This document shows, piece after piece, positions 18,022 to 27,268 of a DNA stretch of 64,000 nt; the stretch's first letter is position 1; each line of letters starts with the position of its first letter. Under the pieces are notes generated by a model that worked only from the letters and a program-made list of their open reading frames with translations, searched no databases and was not told where the DNA came from. Both the position numbers and the translations under genes were made by a program. This DNA comes from Neptunicoccus cionae. Lineage in GTDB: Bacteria > Pseudomonadota > Alphaproteobacteria > Rhodobacterales > Rhodobacteraceae. The DNA is taken from the NCBI RefSeq assembly GCF_014643735.1, contig NZ_BMKA01000003.1, positions 186,001 through 250,000 of the forward strand, in the 5' to 3' direction.

Positions 18022-18837
18022 TCACACAGATACCTTCGGCTTTTTGTCGTCCTTGATCTCCATCTTCCCCAATTCACGGGAGCAATCAATCACAGGATTG
18101 TGGTAAATATCCATTTTTTCTTGCAACGCTTCTTTATCGGCATCCTCCTTCACTTTATATTGGCCGAGTAAGGGCTTTAATGCCTTATAAGCCTTAAGAA
18201 ACTCTTTATTCTTCAATTTTTTATTGTTCTTCGCCCAAAGCGAGGCAGCGCCGTAGGCCTTATCCAAGGGCTTAATCATCTTGGGAAACTCGGCGTTCCA
18301 TTTCTTAATATCGGCTTTCTTTTCAAGCTGTTCCTTCCATTTGAAGAAGGCTTTATAGTGTTTCTCCTCCTTCCCCTGTAAATCGATGATGGCCTTGGCA
18401 GATTTTTCCGCTTTTGCCTCGTCGCCTTTAATTTCCTGCTTCATTCCTTTGATCTGGCTCTCCGCTTGATCCACCAGCGTTTGTAAATCCTTAACCAATA
18501 CGGTGTAGGATGTATCAAAGGTCTTCTGCATCACCTTCGCCTTGGGCCTGTATTTGTTGTAATTCGTCTTCAACTTCCCTGCGAAAGCTTTATGGCTTGT
18601 TTTACAAACTGTTACCGCACCGGTGTAGGGTTCCAGAAACGGTTCCCTGTTGCCATCCCGCGCCATTGCGAAACCGTTGATCAACTTGTCGGCTTTTTTA
18701 AGGTTTTCGACCACTCGTTTGTGATCTTTCAAACTGTCGGTAAATTTCTTGTCGATATTCATCGAGGCATAGGTTTTGGGAAAATCGCTGATCAAAGAGG
18801 CATAAGTCTTGCCCCAACTGCCGGACATCAGTCGCAT
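18022..18837 (-). CDS. Lysine-rich helical protein of unknown function
   Basis: I do not recognise this 271-residue protein. It is very rich in lysine and predicted largely alpha-helical, with a coiled-coil-like centre (LVDQAESQIKGMKQEIKGDEAKAEKSAKAI), no signal peptide and no membrane segment. Two cysteines (in AVTVCKTSHKAF and IDCSREL) are far apart. Codon use is more AT-rich than the neighbours (many TTA, AAA and AAT), hinting at horizontal acquisition or relaxed selection. The ATG has a good AGAGGAAG ribosome binding site, and the frame is clean throughout, so it is very likely expressed. It is convergent with prfC. Confidence 0.75.
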   Translation of the reverse strand: MRLMSGSWGKTYASLISDFPKTYASMNIDKKFTDSLKDHKRVVENLKKADKLINGFAMARDGNREPFLEPYTGAVTVCKTSHKAFAGKLKTNYNKYRPKAKVMQKTFDTSYTVLVKDLQTLVDQAESQIKGMKQEIKGDEAKAEKSAKAIIDLQGKEEKHYKAFFKWKEQLEKKADIKKWNAEFPKMIKPLDKAYGAASLWAKNNKKLKNKEFLKAYKALKPLLGQYKVKEDADKEALQEKMDIYHNPVIDCSRELGKMEIKDDKKPKVSV

Positions 18838-19137
18838 GGTACTTCCTCTGGATAAATAAAAATTTTATTGAATTGTCTTCACTATACTACGAACCCGCTT
18901 TCACGGAAATACCCTGCCTTGACCGGTTTGGTGCCGAAAGTCACGGTTTTGCAGAAAACACTGTCCAATATGCAGCAACAGACCGCGCATTTTGGGCTTA
19001 TTGTTTCGAAACCAACCCGCCGCGTTGACTCCTCTGTAAAAACATTTATGTCAGTGCGCAGAGGAACGGGCCCAATACGGGGCCCCAGCCGCAGCCAACT
19101 TTGCGGTATGAATCAACGCCGTAACGATAAGGCTCGA
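18838..19137. other. Intergenic region upstream of the helicase gene
   Basis: About 300 bases between divergent genes. The first 60 are strongly AT-rich (TATAGT and TAAAAT on the minus strand could serve the lysine-rich gene). An open frame in phase with the helicase runs back to 18868, but it lacks similarity and a ribosome binding site. I see no RNA gene. Confidence 0.4.
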
Positions 19138-20973
19138 ATGATAAAATTTTCCGATCTGGACCTGGACCCAAAGGTCCTAAAGGCCATTGATGAGGCCGGG
19201 TATGTTTCCCCGACCCCAATCCAAGCTTCTGCTATTCCCCTTGCTTTGCAAGGCCGTGACGTGCTGGGTATTGCCCAGACCGGTACCGGCAAAACGGCCA
19301 GTTTCACCCTGCCGATGATTACAAAGCTTGCCAAAGGGCGCGCGCGGGCACGGATGCCCCGTTCTTTGGTGCTTTGCCCCACGCGGGAACTGGCAGCGCA
19401 GGTTGCTGAGAACTTTGAAGTCTATGCAAAACACCTGAAACTGACGATGGCGCTTCTGATTGGGGGTGTCAGCTTTAAGGAACAGGACCAGAAAATCGAC
19501 CGTGGTGTTGATGTGCTGATCGCAACGCCGGGCCGCCTGCTCGACCATTTCGAACGTGGTAAGCTGATGCTGAACGGCGTTCAGATCATGGTTGTAGATG
19601 AAGCAGACCGGATGCTCGATATGGGGTTCATCCCAGATATCGAACGCATCTTCAAACTGACGCCGTTCACCCGCCAGACACTGTTTTTCTCTGCCACTAT
19701 GGCGCCCGAAATCACGCGGATCACGCAGGAATTTCTGCAAAACCCCGAGCGTGTCGAAGTCGCCCGTCAGGCGACAACGGGAGAGAACATCACGCAGAAG
19801 ATCTGCATGTTCACACCGTCCCATCGCAGTAACGAAGCCAAGGAAAAACGCGAGATCCTGCGCGAGATCCTGAAAGGTGAAGGCGATGCGGTCGACAATG
19901 GTATCATCTTCTGCAATCGCAAATCGAATGTAGATATTGTGATGAAGTCTTTGAAAAAGCACGGTTTTGATGCTGGCGCCATTCACGGTGATCTTGATCA
20001 AAGCGTACGTACAAAGACATTGGAAGCATTCCGCAGCGGCGATTTGAAACTGCTTGTGGCGTCTGATGTGGCCGCCCGCGGTCTTGATGTCCCCGCCGTG
20101 AGCCATGTGATCAATTTTGATGTGCCGATCCATTCCGAAGACTATGTTCACCGGATCGGACGCACAGGTCGCGCTGGCCGTGACGGCAAAGCGATCACCA
20201 TCTGCGCCCCTTTTGAGGAAAAATACCTCGAGAAGATCGAAGAGCTGGTGGAGAAAAAAATCGACCGGATGGAGCCGCCTGCCCTGTCTGGTGGTAAAAA
20301 ATCCCGCAGCAATTCTCGCAAATCCGAGCCGCAGAAATCTGACGCGTCTGACAAAAAGACCAACGACAAACCGGAGCAGTCCGACAGCCAGCCAGCGAAG
20401 CCGGTTGCCAAGGACGAGGGCACTGCGAAATCAGACAATAGCCGGAATTCCCGCAACCGGAATGACAAAAACTCCGGTAATGGCAATCAGAAGTCGGATC
20501 AGCAGAAACGCGGTCGTTCCGAGCCTAAAAACCCGGTTGTCGGTATGGGCGACCACGTCCCTGCCTTCCTGATGCGCTCTTTTGAGATCAAGCGGACGAA
20601 GACCAAAAAATCCGACCAGCCTGCAGAGACCGAGGTTGATGTGGTCGAGAATCAGGTGACTGAAACTCAGCCAGCCGAGGAAAAGCCGGTTGCAGAGAAA
20701 AAGAAACGTGCGCCGCGTAAGAAAGCTGTCAAAAAGACTGCGCCTAAGGGAGAAACTGTAGAAACTACAGAGACTTCCACGGAAGCACCGGCTGAAACGC
20801 CAGAAGCACAGACGCAAGAAGCTCCGGTAGAGGATAAGGCGAATGCTCCTGCATTGGATGCGGAAGCGGACGCACCTGTTGCTGACGAGGCTGCCAAAGG
20901 CGACGCAGACAAAGACGAAGCGGGCAAAGGCGACGCTGCGGCTGCGGAAGATGCGAGCGAAAGCAAAACCTGA
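19138..20973 (+). CDS. rhlE: DEAD-box ATP-dependent RNA helicase, RhlE type, with long charged tail
   Basis: Unwinds RNA duplexes in ribosome assembly or mRNA decay. 611 residues. The core has the Q motif (GYVSPTPIQ), motif I (AQTGTGKTASF), Ia (PTRELAAQ), II (VVDEADRMLDMGF), III (FFSATM), V (ASDVAARGLDVP) and VI (YVHRIGRTGRAGRDG). After about residue 384 a low-complexity tail begins: first Ser/Lys/Asn/Arg-rich, then Glu/Ala/Thr/Lys-rich with basic patches (KKKRAPRKKAVKKTAPKG), the sort of disordered tail that binds RNA or a degradosome. The ATG at 19138 has AAGG upstream; an in-frame ATG at 19108 lacks one. rnj lies head-to-head across the shared terminator. Confidence 0.93.
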   Translation: MIKFSDLDLDPKVLKAIDEAGYVSPTPIQASAIPLALQGRDVLGIAQTGTGKTASFTLPMITKLAKGRARARMPRSLVLCPTRELAAQVAENFEVYAKHLKLTMALLIGGVSFKEQDQKIDRGVDVLIATPGRLLDHFERGKLMLNGVQIMVVDEADRMLDMGFIPDIERIFKLTPFTRQTLFFSATMAPEITRITQEFLQNPERVEVARQATTGENITQKICMFTPSHRSNEAKEKREILREILKGEGDAVDNGIIFCNRKSNVDIVMKSLKKHGFDAGAIHGDLDQSVRTKTLEAFRSGDLKLLVASDVAARGLDVPAVSHVINFDVPIHSEDYVHRIGRTGRAGRDGKAITICAPFEEKYLEKIEELVEKKIDRMEPPALSGGKKSRSNSRKSEPQKSDASDKKTNDKPEQSDSQPAKPVAKDEGTAKSDNSRNSRNRNDKNSGNGNQKSDQQKRGRSEPKNPVVGMGDHVPAFLMRSFEIKRTKTKKSDQPAETEVDVVENQVTETQPAEEKPVAEKKKRAPRKKAVKKTAPKGETVETTETSTEAPAETPEAQTQEAPVEDKANAPALDAEADAPVADEAAKGDADKDEAGKGDAAAAEDASESKT

Positions 20974-21008
20974 TACGCAGCGACGAACACGCGCTGACAC
21001 TTACAGAT

Positions 21009-21046
21009 AAAAAAGGGCGTTCCGAGATACTCGGAACGCCCTTTTT
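21009..21046. terminator. Strong bidirectional terminator between rhlE and rnj
   Basis: A 12-bp perfect stem, GGGCGTTCCGAG / CTCGGAACGCCC, with a 3-base ATA loop is flanked by AAAAAA on the left and TTTTT on the right. It stops both the rhlE transcript and the long minus-strand run coming from nuo-birA-coaX-rnj. Confidence 0.9.
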
Positions 21047-21065
21047 AGTGCCTTAACATCAGGCC

Positions 21066-22736
21066 TTAGTCGACCAGGCGGTTGATCAGAACCTTAGCAA
21101 CTGGCTTTTTACCGGTCAGATCCTTACAGACCCGCGAAACCGTGCGCAGGACCAGTTTTTCAAGTTGTTCGTCGCTTGCCAGCAAATTCCGTTTTGCGCC
21201 GGAAAGTTCACCGTCGATTTCACGCTCAAGCGTTTCTTGCAACGACGGACTGTTTGAATCCGTTTCCGGAAGCCCCAGAACCTCGGCCCAGCTTTCGCCG
21301 ATTTGCTGGTTGTCTTCCAACAACAGGCTGACGACAACCGTGCCGCGCAGTGCCATCCGCATCCGTTCCAGCACAACGCCGTCGTAAGCTCCGATCAACT
21401 GCTTCCCGTCAAGGTACAGCCGTCCGGTTTCAATGCTTTCAACCACCTTAGGGGCGTCGCCGCCAAGATCGACCATTGCGCCGTTGCCAGCGATAACCGC
21501 TTGAATACCTTTGGATTCCGCCAGTTCGGCATGGGCACGCAGGTGGCGGTGTTCGCCGTGCATCGGCACCAGCATTTTGGGTTTAAAGATGCCGTGGATT
21601 TCCTCCAGATCAGGACGGTTCGCGTGTCCCGATACGTGGTACATCCCTCCGTTATCATCGATAACTTTGACGCCCATCTCACTGAAACTGTTCATGATTC
21701 TTCCAACACCGATCTCGTTTCCGGGGATGGTTTTGGAAGAAAACAGGAAGGTGTCCCCCTCGCGCAGTTCCATACCCAGATACTTGCCGTTGGCGAGCTG
21801 GGCAGAAGCGGCGCGGCGTTCGCCCTGACTGCCTGTTACCAGCAACATCAGGTTTTCGCGCGGCACATCACGGGCGTCTTCGATATCAAGCGTTGGTGGG
21901 AAATTGTCGATCAATCCGGCAAAATTCGCATAGCCGAGCATCTTTTTCATCGCCCGTCCCAGCACCACAACAGAGCGGCCGGAGTCCACGCCAGCCTGCG
22001 CCAGTGTCTTCAACCGCGCCACGTTAGACGCAAAAGTCGTGGCAACGACCATACCCGTCGCCTCTTTCATCATCTGGGTGATATTGCCGCCAAGCCCCGC
22101 TTCGGAGCGGCCCGCCAGTGGGGAGAAGACATTCGTGCTGTCACAGACCAGCGCCTGCACGCCGTCTTTGGCAATCTCGCGGTACAAAGCGGGATTATAC
22201 GCCTCACCCACGATCGGATCAGGGTCGAGCTTGAAGTCGCCGGTATGCACGATCCGCCCTTTCGGCGTGTCGATCACCAGACCTGAAGCTTCGGGAATGG
22301 AGTGGGACACGGGCATGAAACCCACTTTGAAGGGGCCAAGTTCGACCATTTCAGGATAGCTGCCGATAACTTCGATCCGGTCAATATCTTGACCATGCTC
22401 TTCCATTTTCGCCCGCGCCACGGCGCCGGTGAATTTACGGGTATAAACCGGCACGCCCAAACGACCGTACAGCAGGCCCAAAGCCCCGATGTGATCTTCG
22501 TGGGCGTGGGTGATAAAGATCGCTTCCAGCCGGTCAGCGCGGGCCTCAATATAGGCGGTGTCCGCCATGATCAGGTCCACACCCGGTGTGCCGTCCATCG
22601 TCGGGAAGGTTACGCCCACATCCACAAGGATATACCGTTCCTTGCCTTTGGGGCCATAGCCGTAAAGATACATATTCATACCGATCTCTCCTGCGCCACC
22701 CAGCGGCAGGAAGATCAAACGTTCGGATTTACTCAT
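21066..22736 (-). CDS. rnj: Ribonuclease J
   Basis: Metallo-beta-lactamase/beta-CASP ribonuclease with 5'-3' exo- and endonuclease activity in mRNA decay and rRNA maturation. 556 residues. The zinc motif HAHEDHIGAL lies at about residue 76, the second ligand group at PVSHSIPEA and HTGDFK, and the beta-CASP motifs at CDSTNVFSPLAG, TGSQGE and VPMHGEHRH. Domain C follows (ISRV CKDLTGKKPVAKVLI). Alphaproteobacteria use RNase J with RNase E. The start immediately follows the coaX stop (no gap). Last gene of the minus-strand run. Confidence 0.95.
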   Translation of the reverse strand: MSKSERLIFLPLGGAGEIGMNMYLYGYGPKGKERYILVDVGVTFPTMDGTPGVDLIMADTAYIEARADRLEAIFITHAHEDHIGALGLLYGRLGVPVYTRKFTGAVARAKMEEHGQDIDRIEVIGSYPEMVELGPFKVGFMPVSHSIPEASGLVIDTPKGRIVHTGDFKLDPDPIVGEAYNPALYREIAKDGVQALVCDSTNVFSPLAGRSEAGLGGNITQMMKEATGMVVATTFASNVARLKTLAQAGVDSGRSVVVLGRAMKKMLGYANFAGLIDNFPPTLDIEDARDVPRENLMLLVTGSQGERRAASAQLANGKYLGMELREGDTFLFSSKTIPGNEIGVGRIMNSFSEMGVKVIDDNGGMYHVSGHANRPDLEEIHGIFKPKMLVPMHGEHRHLRAHAELAESKGIQAVIAGNGAMVDLGGDAPKVVESIETGRLYLDGKQLIGAYDGVVLERMRMALRGTVVVSLLLEDNQQIGESWAEVLGLPETDSNSPSLQETLEREIDGELSGAKRNLLASDEQLEKLVLRTVSRVCKDLTGKKPVAKVLINRLVD

Positions 22737-23507
22737 TTATTCGCCTCGGTTTTTATCTGCAATCAGGACAAGCCCGTGCATGGTTAGGTCACCGTCAATA
22801 CTGTCAAAAAGGTCGGTGCCCCGTTCAAACAGGCCCGCCAGCCCCCCCGTCCCGACGATTTTCATCGGACGCGGATGCTCTTCGCGGATTTTCTTACATA
22901 CGCCTTCAATCAGGCCGATATAGCCCCAGAAGACACCCGCCTGCATACAGACGAGCGTGTTGGTGCCGATTACATTGTCCGGCATGGTCACATCAATATG
23001 GGGCAGCGCGGCAGCGGCTTCGTGCAGCGCCTTGATGGACAGGTTCACACCGGGGGAAATCACCCCGCCGATGTAAGCACCATCCTGATCCACCACATCG
23101 AATGTGGTCGCGGTGCCGAAATCTACAACGATCAGATCGCCGCCGTAGCGGTCAAAGGCACCAACAGTGTTGACCAAACGATCCGCCCCGACCAGTGTCC
23201 CTGCGTCCACACGGACCGGAACCCCCAGATCGACCTCTGGTTTGCCGACCACTATGGGGCGGCATTCGAAATATTTGTCGCTCAGAACCCGCAGGTTGAA
23301 TACCACTTGGGGCACCACCGAAGAAATTACCACACGGTCAATTTCCGGTTCGATCCCGTTTAGCAGCATCAGATTGCGAAGCCAGACATAGTATTGGTCT
23401 GCGGTGCGGGCTTGCTCTGTTGCGCAGCGCCATTCCGATAGAAACGTGGTCCCGTCATGGATTGCAAAGACGGTGTTTGTATTGCCTACGTCGATGGCTA
23501 ACAGCAT
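22737..23507 (-). CDS. coaX: Type III pantothenate kinase
   Basis: Phosphorylates pantothenate, the first step of coenzyme A synthesis; the type III enzyme is insensitive to CoA feedback. 256 residues. The ASKHA-fold phosphate-1 motif is LLAIDVGNTNTVFAI at the very N-terminus; GADRLVNTVGAF and VDFGTATTFDVVD near residues 105-135 are family signatures, followed by GGVISPGVNLS. It lies between birA and rnj in the order commonly seen in alphaproteobacteria, with its stop directly abutting rnj. Confidence 0.95.
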   Translation of the reverse strand: MLLAIDVGNTNTVFAIHDGTTFLSEWRCATEQARTADQYYVWLRNLMLLNGIEPEIDRVVISSVVPQVVFNLRVLSDKYFECRPIVVGKPEVDLGVPVRVDAGTLVGADRLVNTVGAFDRYGGDLIVVDFGTATTFDVVDQDGAYIGGVISPGVNLSIKALHEAAAALPHIDVTMPDNVIGTNTLVCMQAGVFWGYIGLIEGVCKKIREEHPRPMKIVGTGGLAGLFERGTDLFDSIDGDLTMHGLVLIADKNRGE

Positions 23508-23516
23508 GAGAGATCC

Positions 23517-24266
23517 TTACAATGAGATATCGGCAGCTGTGATCACGTGCTGCCTGTCGGGTGCTTGTAGTATGAGCGCGCCTGTTTCGTCCACCGTCTT
23601 GAAAACACCCTCAATCACCTGATCCGAAAATCGGGCAGTGACCGGTTTGCCGATATTGGCCGCCCGCGCCAGCCAGGCTTCGCGGATCGGGGCAAAACCG
23701 TAGGTTTGCAACCTAGTTTCCCAATCCGCATAGGCAATGGCCAAAGCGTCAAGAAATGTTGCGGGCGCGATGGCGACACCCATATCCTGCTTCAGGGATT
23801 TGGGTGCCAGCGAACGGGATTCGAGCTTTTCGACCTCGGGGCGGCTGGCCAGATTAACGCCAATGCCGATCACCAAGGCCCAGCGGTTCGGCCCCTCTGC
23901 GATGGTTTCCAGCAAAATACCGGCGAGTTTTCCACCGTTTAACAAAACATCATTTGGCCATTTCAGTTGAAACGGCTCTGTGCGTCCCGTGCATTCAACC
24001 AGCGCATCATAAAGCGCAAGGGCGGCAACGAAACTGCGCAGGGCCAGTTTATCCGGTGTGTCATCGGGACGGATCAACAGAGAGGCTGCAAAGTTGCCTT
24101 TTTGACTGGACCAAGGGCGGCCGCGCCTGCCCGATCCGGCAGTTTGTTCATGGGACAAAAACCAAGCCGCCCCCGCGATTGCGGGGGCTTGCCGGCGTGC
24201 TTCGGCCATCGTGCTGTCGATGGTGTCAAAGACGAATTTGCCTGTGCCCTCCGGCCAGCCTTGCAT
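23517..24266 (-). CDS. birA: Biotin--[acetyl-CoA-carboxylase] ligase, class I
   Basis: Attaches biotin to carboxylase carrier domains; its clients here include the methylcrotonyl-CoA carboxylase alpha subunit at 43742-45691. 249 residues. The biotinyl-AMP loop SGRRGRPWSSQKGN and the catalytic-lysine segment WPNDVLLNGGKLAGILLE are clear. The N-terminal helix-turn-helix of class II enzymes is absent, so it cannot act as the biotin repressor. Its ATG shares its A with the nuoN stop (TGATG), so it is translationally coupled to the last complex I gene. Confidence 0.95.
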   Translation of the reverse strand: MQGWPEGTGKFVFDTIDSTMAEARRQAPAIAGAAWFLSHEQTAGSGRRGRPWSSQKGNFAASLLIRPDDTPDKLALRSFVAALALYDALVECTGRTEPFQLKWPNDVLLNGGKLAGILLETIAEGPNRWALVIGIGVNLASRPEVEKLESRSLAPKSLKQDMGVAIAPATFLDALAIAYADWETRLQTYGFAPIREAWLARAANIGKPVTARFSDQVIEGVFKTVDETGALILQAPDRQHVITAADISL

Positions 24267-25708
24267 CAGTTCAGCAAGGACTGCGCAGCCAGAGCGGCAT
24301 AGTTTTCCAGACCGAAAGGATTGATGATCCCGATCAGCATCAGGGCAGCAGCCCCCATCAGCGCAACGTAATGCAGGCCGGGCATTTTGCCGTCCAGACC
24401 GTCAACCTCGTCGCCGAAGTACATGTAGTAGATGATCCGCAGATAGTAGAACACGCCGATCACGGATGCAATCGCACCGCCAACTGCCAGCCAGACCATA
24501 TCGGCCCCGACCGCAGCGCGGAACACATACAGCTTACCGATGAAGCCCACCATTGGCGGAATACCAGCCAGCGAGAACAGCAGCACAGTCAGCGCGGCGG
24601 CACGGCCCGGCGCCTGTTTGGAGAACTGGCCGAGGCTGCGAATGTCTGTGACAGGGCGGCCATCTTTTTCCATGTTCAGGATAAAGGCAAACGTCCCGAT
24701 GTTCATCACCACATAGATCGCAAGGTAGATAAGCAGCGCCTTAATACCTTCTTCGGTTCCAGCGGCCAACCCCATCAGCGCAAAGCCCATGTGAGAGATC
24801 GAGGAATAAGCCATCAGACGTTTGATGTTGGTCTGCCCGATCGCGGCAACCGCCCCAAGGAACATAGACACCAGCGACAGGAAGGCGACGATCTGTGTCC
24901 AGTCCGCCTGCGCGCCGTTGAAAGCGTCAAACATAACACGGGCAAACAGACCACCAGCAGCAACTTTTGGTGCTGTGGCGAAGAAGGCGGTGACCGGTGT
25001 TGGCGAACCTTCATAAACGTCCGGTGTCCACATGTGGAATGGTGCAGCGGAAATTTTAAACGCCAGACCAACGCAAAGGAACACAAGACCAAAGACAAGA
25101 CCCAGCTCCAGATGCTCACCCGCCGTAATGGTGGAGGCGATACCGGCAAAGTTCGTGGTGCCTGTGTAGCCGTAAACAAAGGATGCCCCGTACAGCAACA
25201 TACCAGAGGACAGCGCCCCGAGAACAAAATACTTCAAACCGGCCTCGGTGGATTTCAGGCTGTCACGGCGGAAAGCCGCGATCACGTAAAGCGCAAGAGA
25301 TTGCAGCTCCAGCCCCATGTAAAGGGACATCAGATCACCGGCAGACACCATCATCATCATACCCAAAGTCGCAAGCGCGATCAGGATCGGGTATTCAAAC
25401 TTGAACATATCGTTACGGCGCAGGTAGTCTTGGCTCAGCAGCAACATGATCGCGCTGGCCCAAAGCATCAGCACCTTGGCGAAACGGGCAAACGTGTCGT
25501 CAATGAAAGCACCGTTGAAGGCATCGCGGTTTGCCATCGGAGAGAAGGCAATCCACAGGCCGAGCACAATCATCACCCCTGCCGTGGCCCAGGTGATCAC
25601 AGGCGCGGTCTCGTCCTTTTTCGTGTAAACCCCGAACATCAGCGCCAACATGGCGAAGGCTGCAAGGATCAGTTCTGGCAGAACAATATTCAGATCGCTG
25701 GAAATCAT
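24266..25708 (-). CDS. nuoN: NADH-quinone oxidoreductase subunit N
   Basis: Antiporter-like proton-pumping subunit of complex I in the inner membrane. 480 residues with about 14 membrane helices. The discontinuous-helix Lys/Glu pattern and the conserved [13 protein letters not shown] segment near residue 295 identify it, with [21 protein letters not shown] slightly earlier. It is the last nuo gene and overlaps birA by one base. It begins 15 bases after the nuoM stop. Confidence 0.95.
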   Translation of the reverse strand: MISSDLNIVLPELILAAFAMLALMFGVYTKKDETAPVITWATAGVMIVLGLWIAFSPMANRDAFNGAFIDDTFARFAKVLMLWASAIMLLLSQDYLRRNDMFKFEYPILIALATLGMMMMVSAGDLMSLYMGLELQSLALYVIAAFRRDSLKSTEAGLKYFVLGALSSGMLLYGASFVYGYTGTTNFAGIASTITAGEHLELGLVFGLVFLCVGLAFKISAAPFHMWTPDVYEGSPTPVTAFFATAPKVAAGGLFARVMFDAFNGAQADWTQIVAFLSLVSMFLGAVAAIGQTNIKRLMAYSSISHMGFALMGLAAGTEEGIKALLIYLAIYVVMNIGTFAFILNMEKDGRPVTDIRSLGQFSKQAPGRAAALTVLLFSLAGIPPMVGFIGKLYVFRAAVGADMVWLAVGGAIASVIGVFYYLRIIYYMYFGDEVDGLDGKMPGLHYVALMGAAALMLIGIINPFGLENYAALAAQSLLN

Positions 25709-25723
25709 CTAATTGCGCTTTCG

Positions 25724-27268
25724 TTAATGGCTGGGCGCACTGGCAACCGCGGTAACGGTTTCAGGCAGTGCAGATTGGACGTTATCGACAAGATTGGCGA
25801 CCGATGGCCCGATCAGATCGAGCACAAGCGCGGGGTAAACCCCAAGCAACAGGGTCATCACCACCAGCGGCACCATCATTAGACGCTCGCGGGTGTTCAT
25901 GTCGGTTATTGTTTTCAGGCTTTCCTTGATAAGGTCCCCAAATACCACGCGGCGGTACAGCCACAGGGCATAACAGGCCGAGAAAATCACGCCGGTGGTG
26001 GCAAGGAAGGCAATCCATGTGTTCACCTGAAAGGCAGCTGACAGGGTCAGGAATTCCCCGACAAAGCCGGATGTGCCCGGAAGGCCGACGTTGGCCATTG
26101 TGAAGAACATAAAGACCATCGCATAGGCCGGCATCCGCACCACAAGACCGCCGTAAGCGTCGATCTCGCGGGTGTGCATCCGGTCGTAGATCACGCCGAC
26201 TGACAGGAACAACGCACCAGAGATAAAGCCGTGGCTGATCATCTGGAAGATCGCACCGTCAAGACCCTGCTGGTTCATCGCAAAGATACCCATTGTCACA
26301 AAACCCATGTGCGCAACCGAGGAATAAGCGATCAGCTTTTTCATATCTTGCTGCATCATCGCCACCAAGGACGTGTAGATAATCGCAATCACCGACAGGG
26401 ACATCACGAAGGTCGCCAGCAGATCACTTGCCACTGGGAACATCGGCAGGCTGAACCGCAGGAAGCCATAGCCTCCCATTTTCAGCAGGATCGCCGCCAG
26501 CACCACAGAACCCGCAGTCGGGGCCTGAACGTGTGCGTCAGGCAACCATGTGTGAACCGGCCACATCGGCATCTTCACTGCAAAGCTGGCAAAGAAGGCG
26601 AGGAACATCAGGGTTTGCATCCCGCCGACAATCTGGAAGCCCATCAGGGAGAATGCCTCGGAAGAGAACTCATGGTTCAGCAGCGTCGGAATATCCGTCG
26701 TGCCCGCGTCCCACCACATGGCGAGCATGGCAACCAGCATCAGTACCGAGCCGAACAGCGTATAAAGGAAGAACTTGAACGCCGCGTAGACTTTGTTCTG
26801 ACCGCCCCAGATGCCGATAATCAGGAACATCGGGATCAGACCGGCTTCGAACACCACATAGAACAGCACCAGATCGAGCGCACAGAATACGGCGATCATC
26901 AGTGTTTCAAGGATCAGGAACAGGATCATGTATTCCTTGACCCGCTCGTTCACGCTCCAACAGGCACCGATTACGACCGGCATCAGGAAGGTGGTCAGCA
27001 GGACAAACAGAACCGAAATCCCGTCAACGCCCAGTTTGTAGGTCAGACCGCCAAACCATTCGTATTCCTCAACCAGCTGGAAGCCGGTGTTGGAGGGATC
27101 GAATTCTGTGTAGATCGCGATAGAGATCACAAAGGTCGCGATTGTTGCCACCAATGCCAGTATCTTGGCATTGCGCTGTGCAGCTTCATCCGTTCCCCGC
27201 AGGAAAACCGCGAGGATGAGGGCTGCCAGCATGGGCAGGAAGGTAACAATAGATAGAAGATTGTCCAT
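25724..27268 (-). CDS. nuoM: NADH-quinone oxidoreductase subunit M
   Basis: Second antiporter-like proton-pumping subunit of complex I. 514 residues and about 14 helices. The signatures include [24 protein letters not shown] in outline, [41 protein letters not shown] and [14 protein letters not shown]. The open frame extends 40 codons upstream, but the ATG at 27268 overlaps the nuoL stop (TGATG) and matches the family N-terminus ([12 protein letters not shown]), so I start there. Confidence 0.95.
   Translation of the reverse strand: MDNLLSIVTFLPMLAALILAVFLRGTDEAAQRNAKILALVATIATFVISIAIYTEFDPSNTGFQLVEEYEWFGGLTYKLGVDGISVLFVLLTTFLMPVVIGACWSVNERVKEYMILFLILETLMIAVFCALDLVLFYVVFEAGLIPMFLIIGIWGGQNKVYAAFKFFLYTLFGSVLMLVAMLAMWWDAGTTDIPTLLNHEFSSEAFSLMGFQIVGGMQTLMFLAFFASFAVKMPMWPVHTWLPDAHVQAPTAGSVVLAAILLKMGGYGFLRFSLPMFPVASDLLATFVMSLSVIAIIYTSLVAMMQQDMKKLIAYSSVAHMGFVTMGIFAMNQQGLDGAIFQMISHGFISGALFLSVGVIYDRMHTREIDAYGGLVVRMPAYAMVFMFFTMANVGLPGTSGFVGEFLTLSAAFQVNTWIAFLATTGVIFSACYALWLYRRVVFGDLIKESLKTITDMNTRERLMMVPLVVMTLLLGVYPALVLDLIGPSVANLVDNVQSALPETVTAVASAPSH

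Noticed and set aside
17983-18027. GTGTGAA / TTCACAC long-range pairing across the convergent ends of prfC and the lysine-rich gene
   Set aside because: No U-tract and the arms overlap coding sequence; likely chance.
23954-25882. A 642-codon open frame on the plus strand
   Set aside because: It runs antisense to birA/nuoN/nuoM, with Gln/His/Arg-rich low-similarity sequence and no ribosome binding site. The minus-strand genes are certain.
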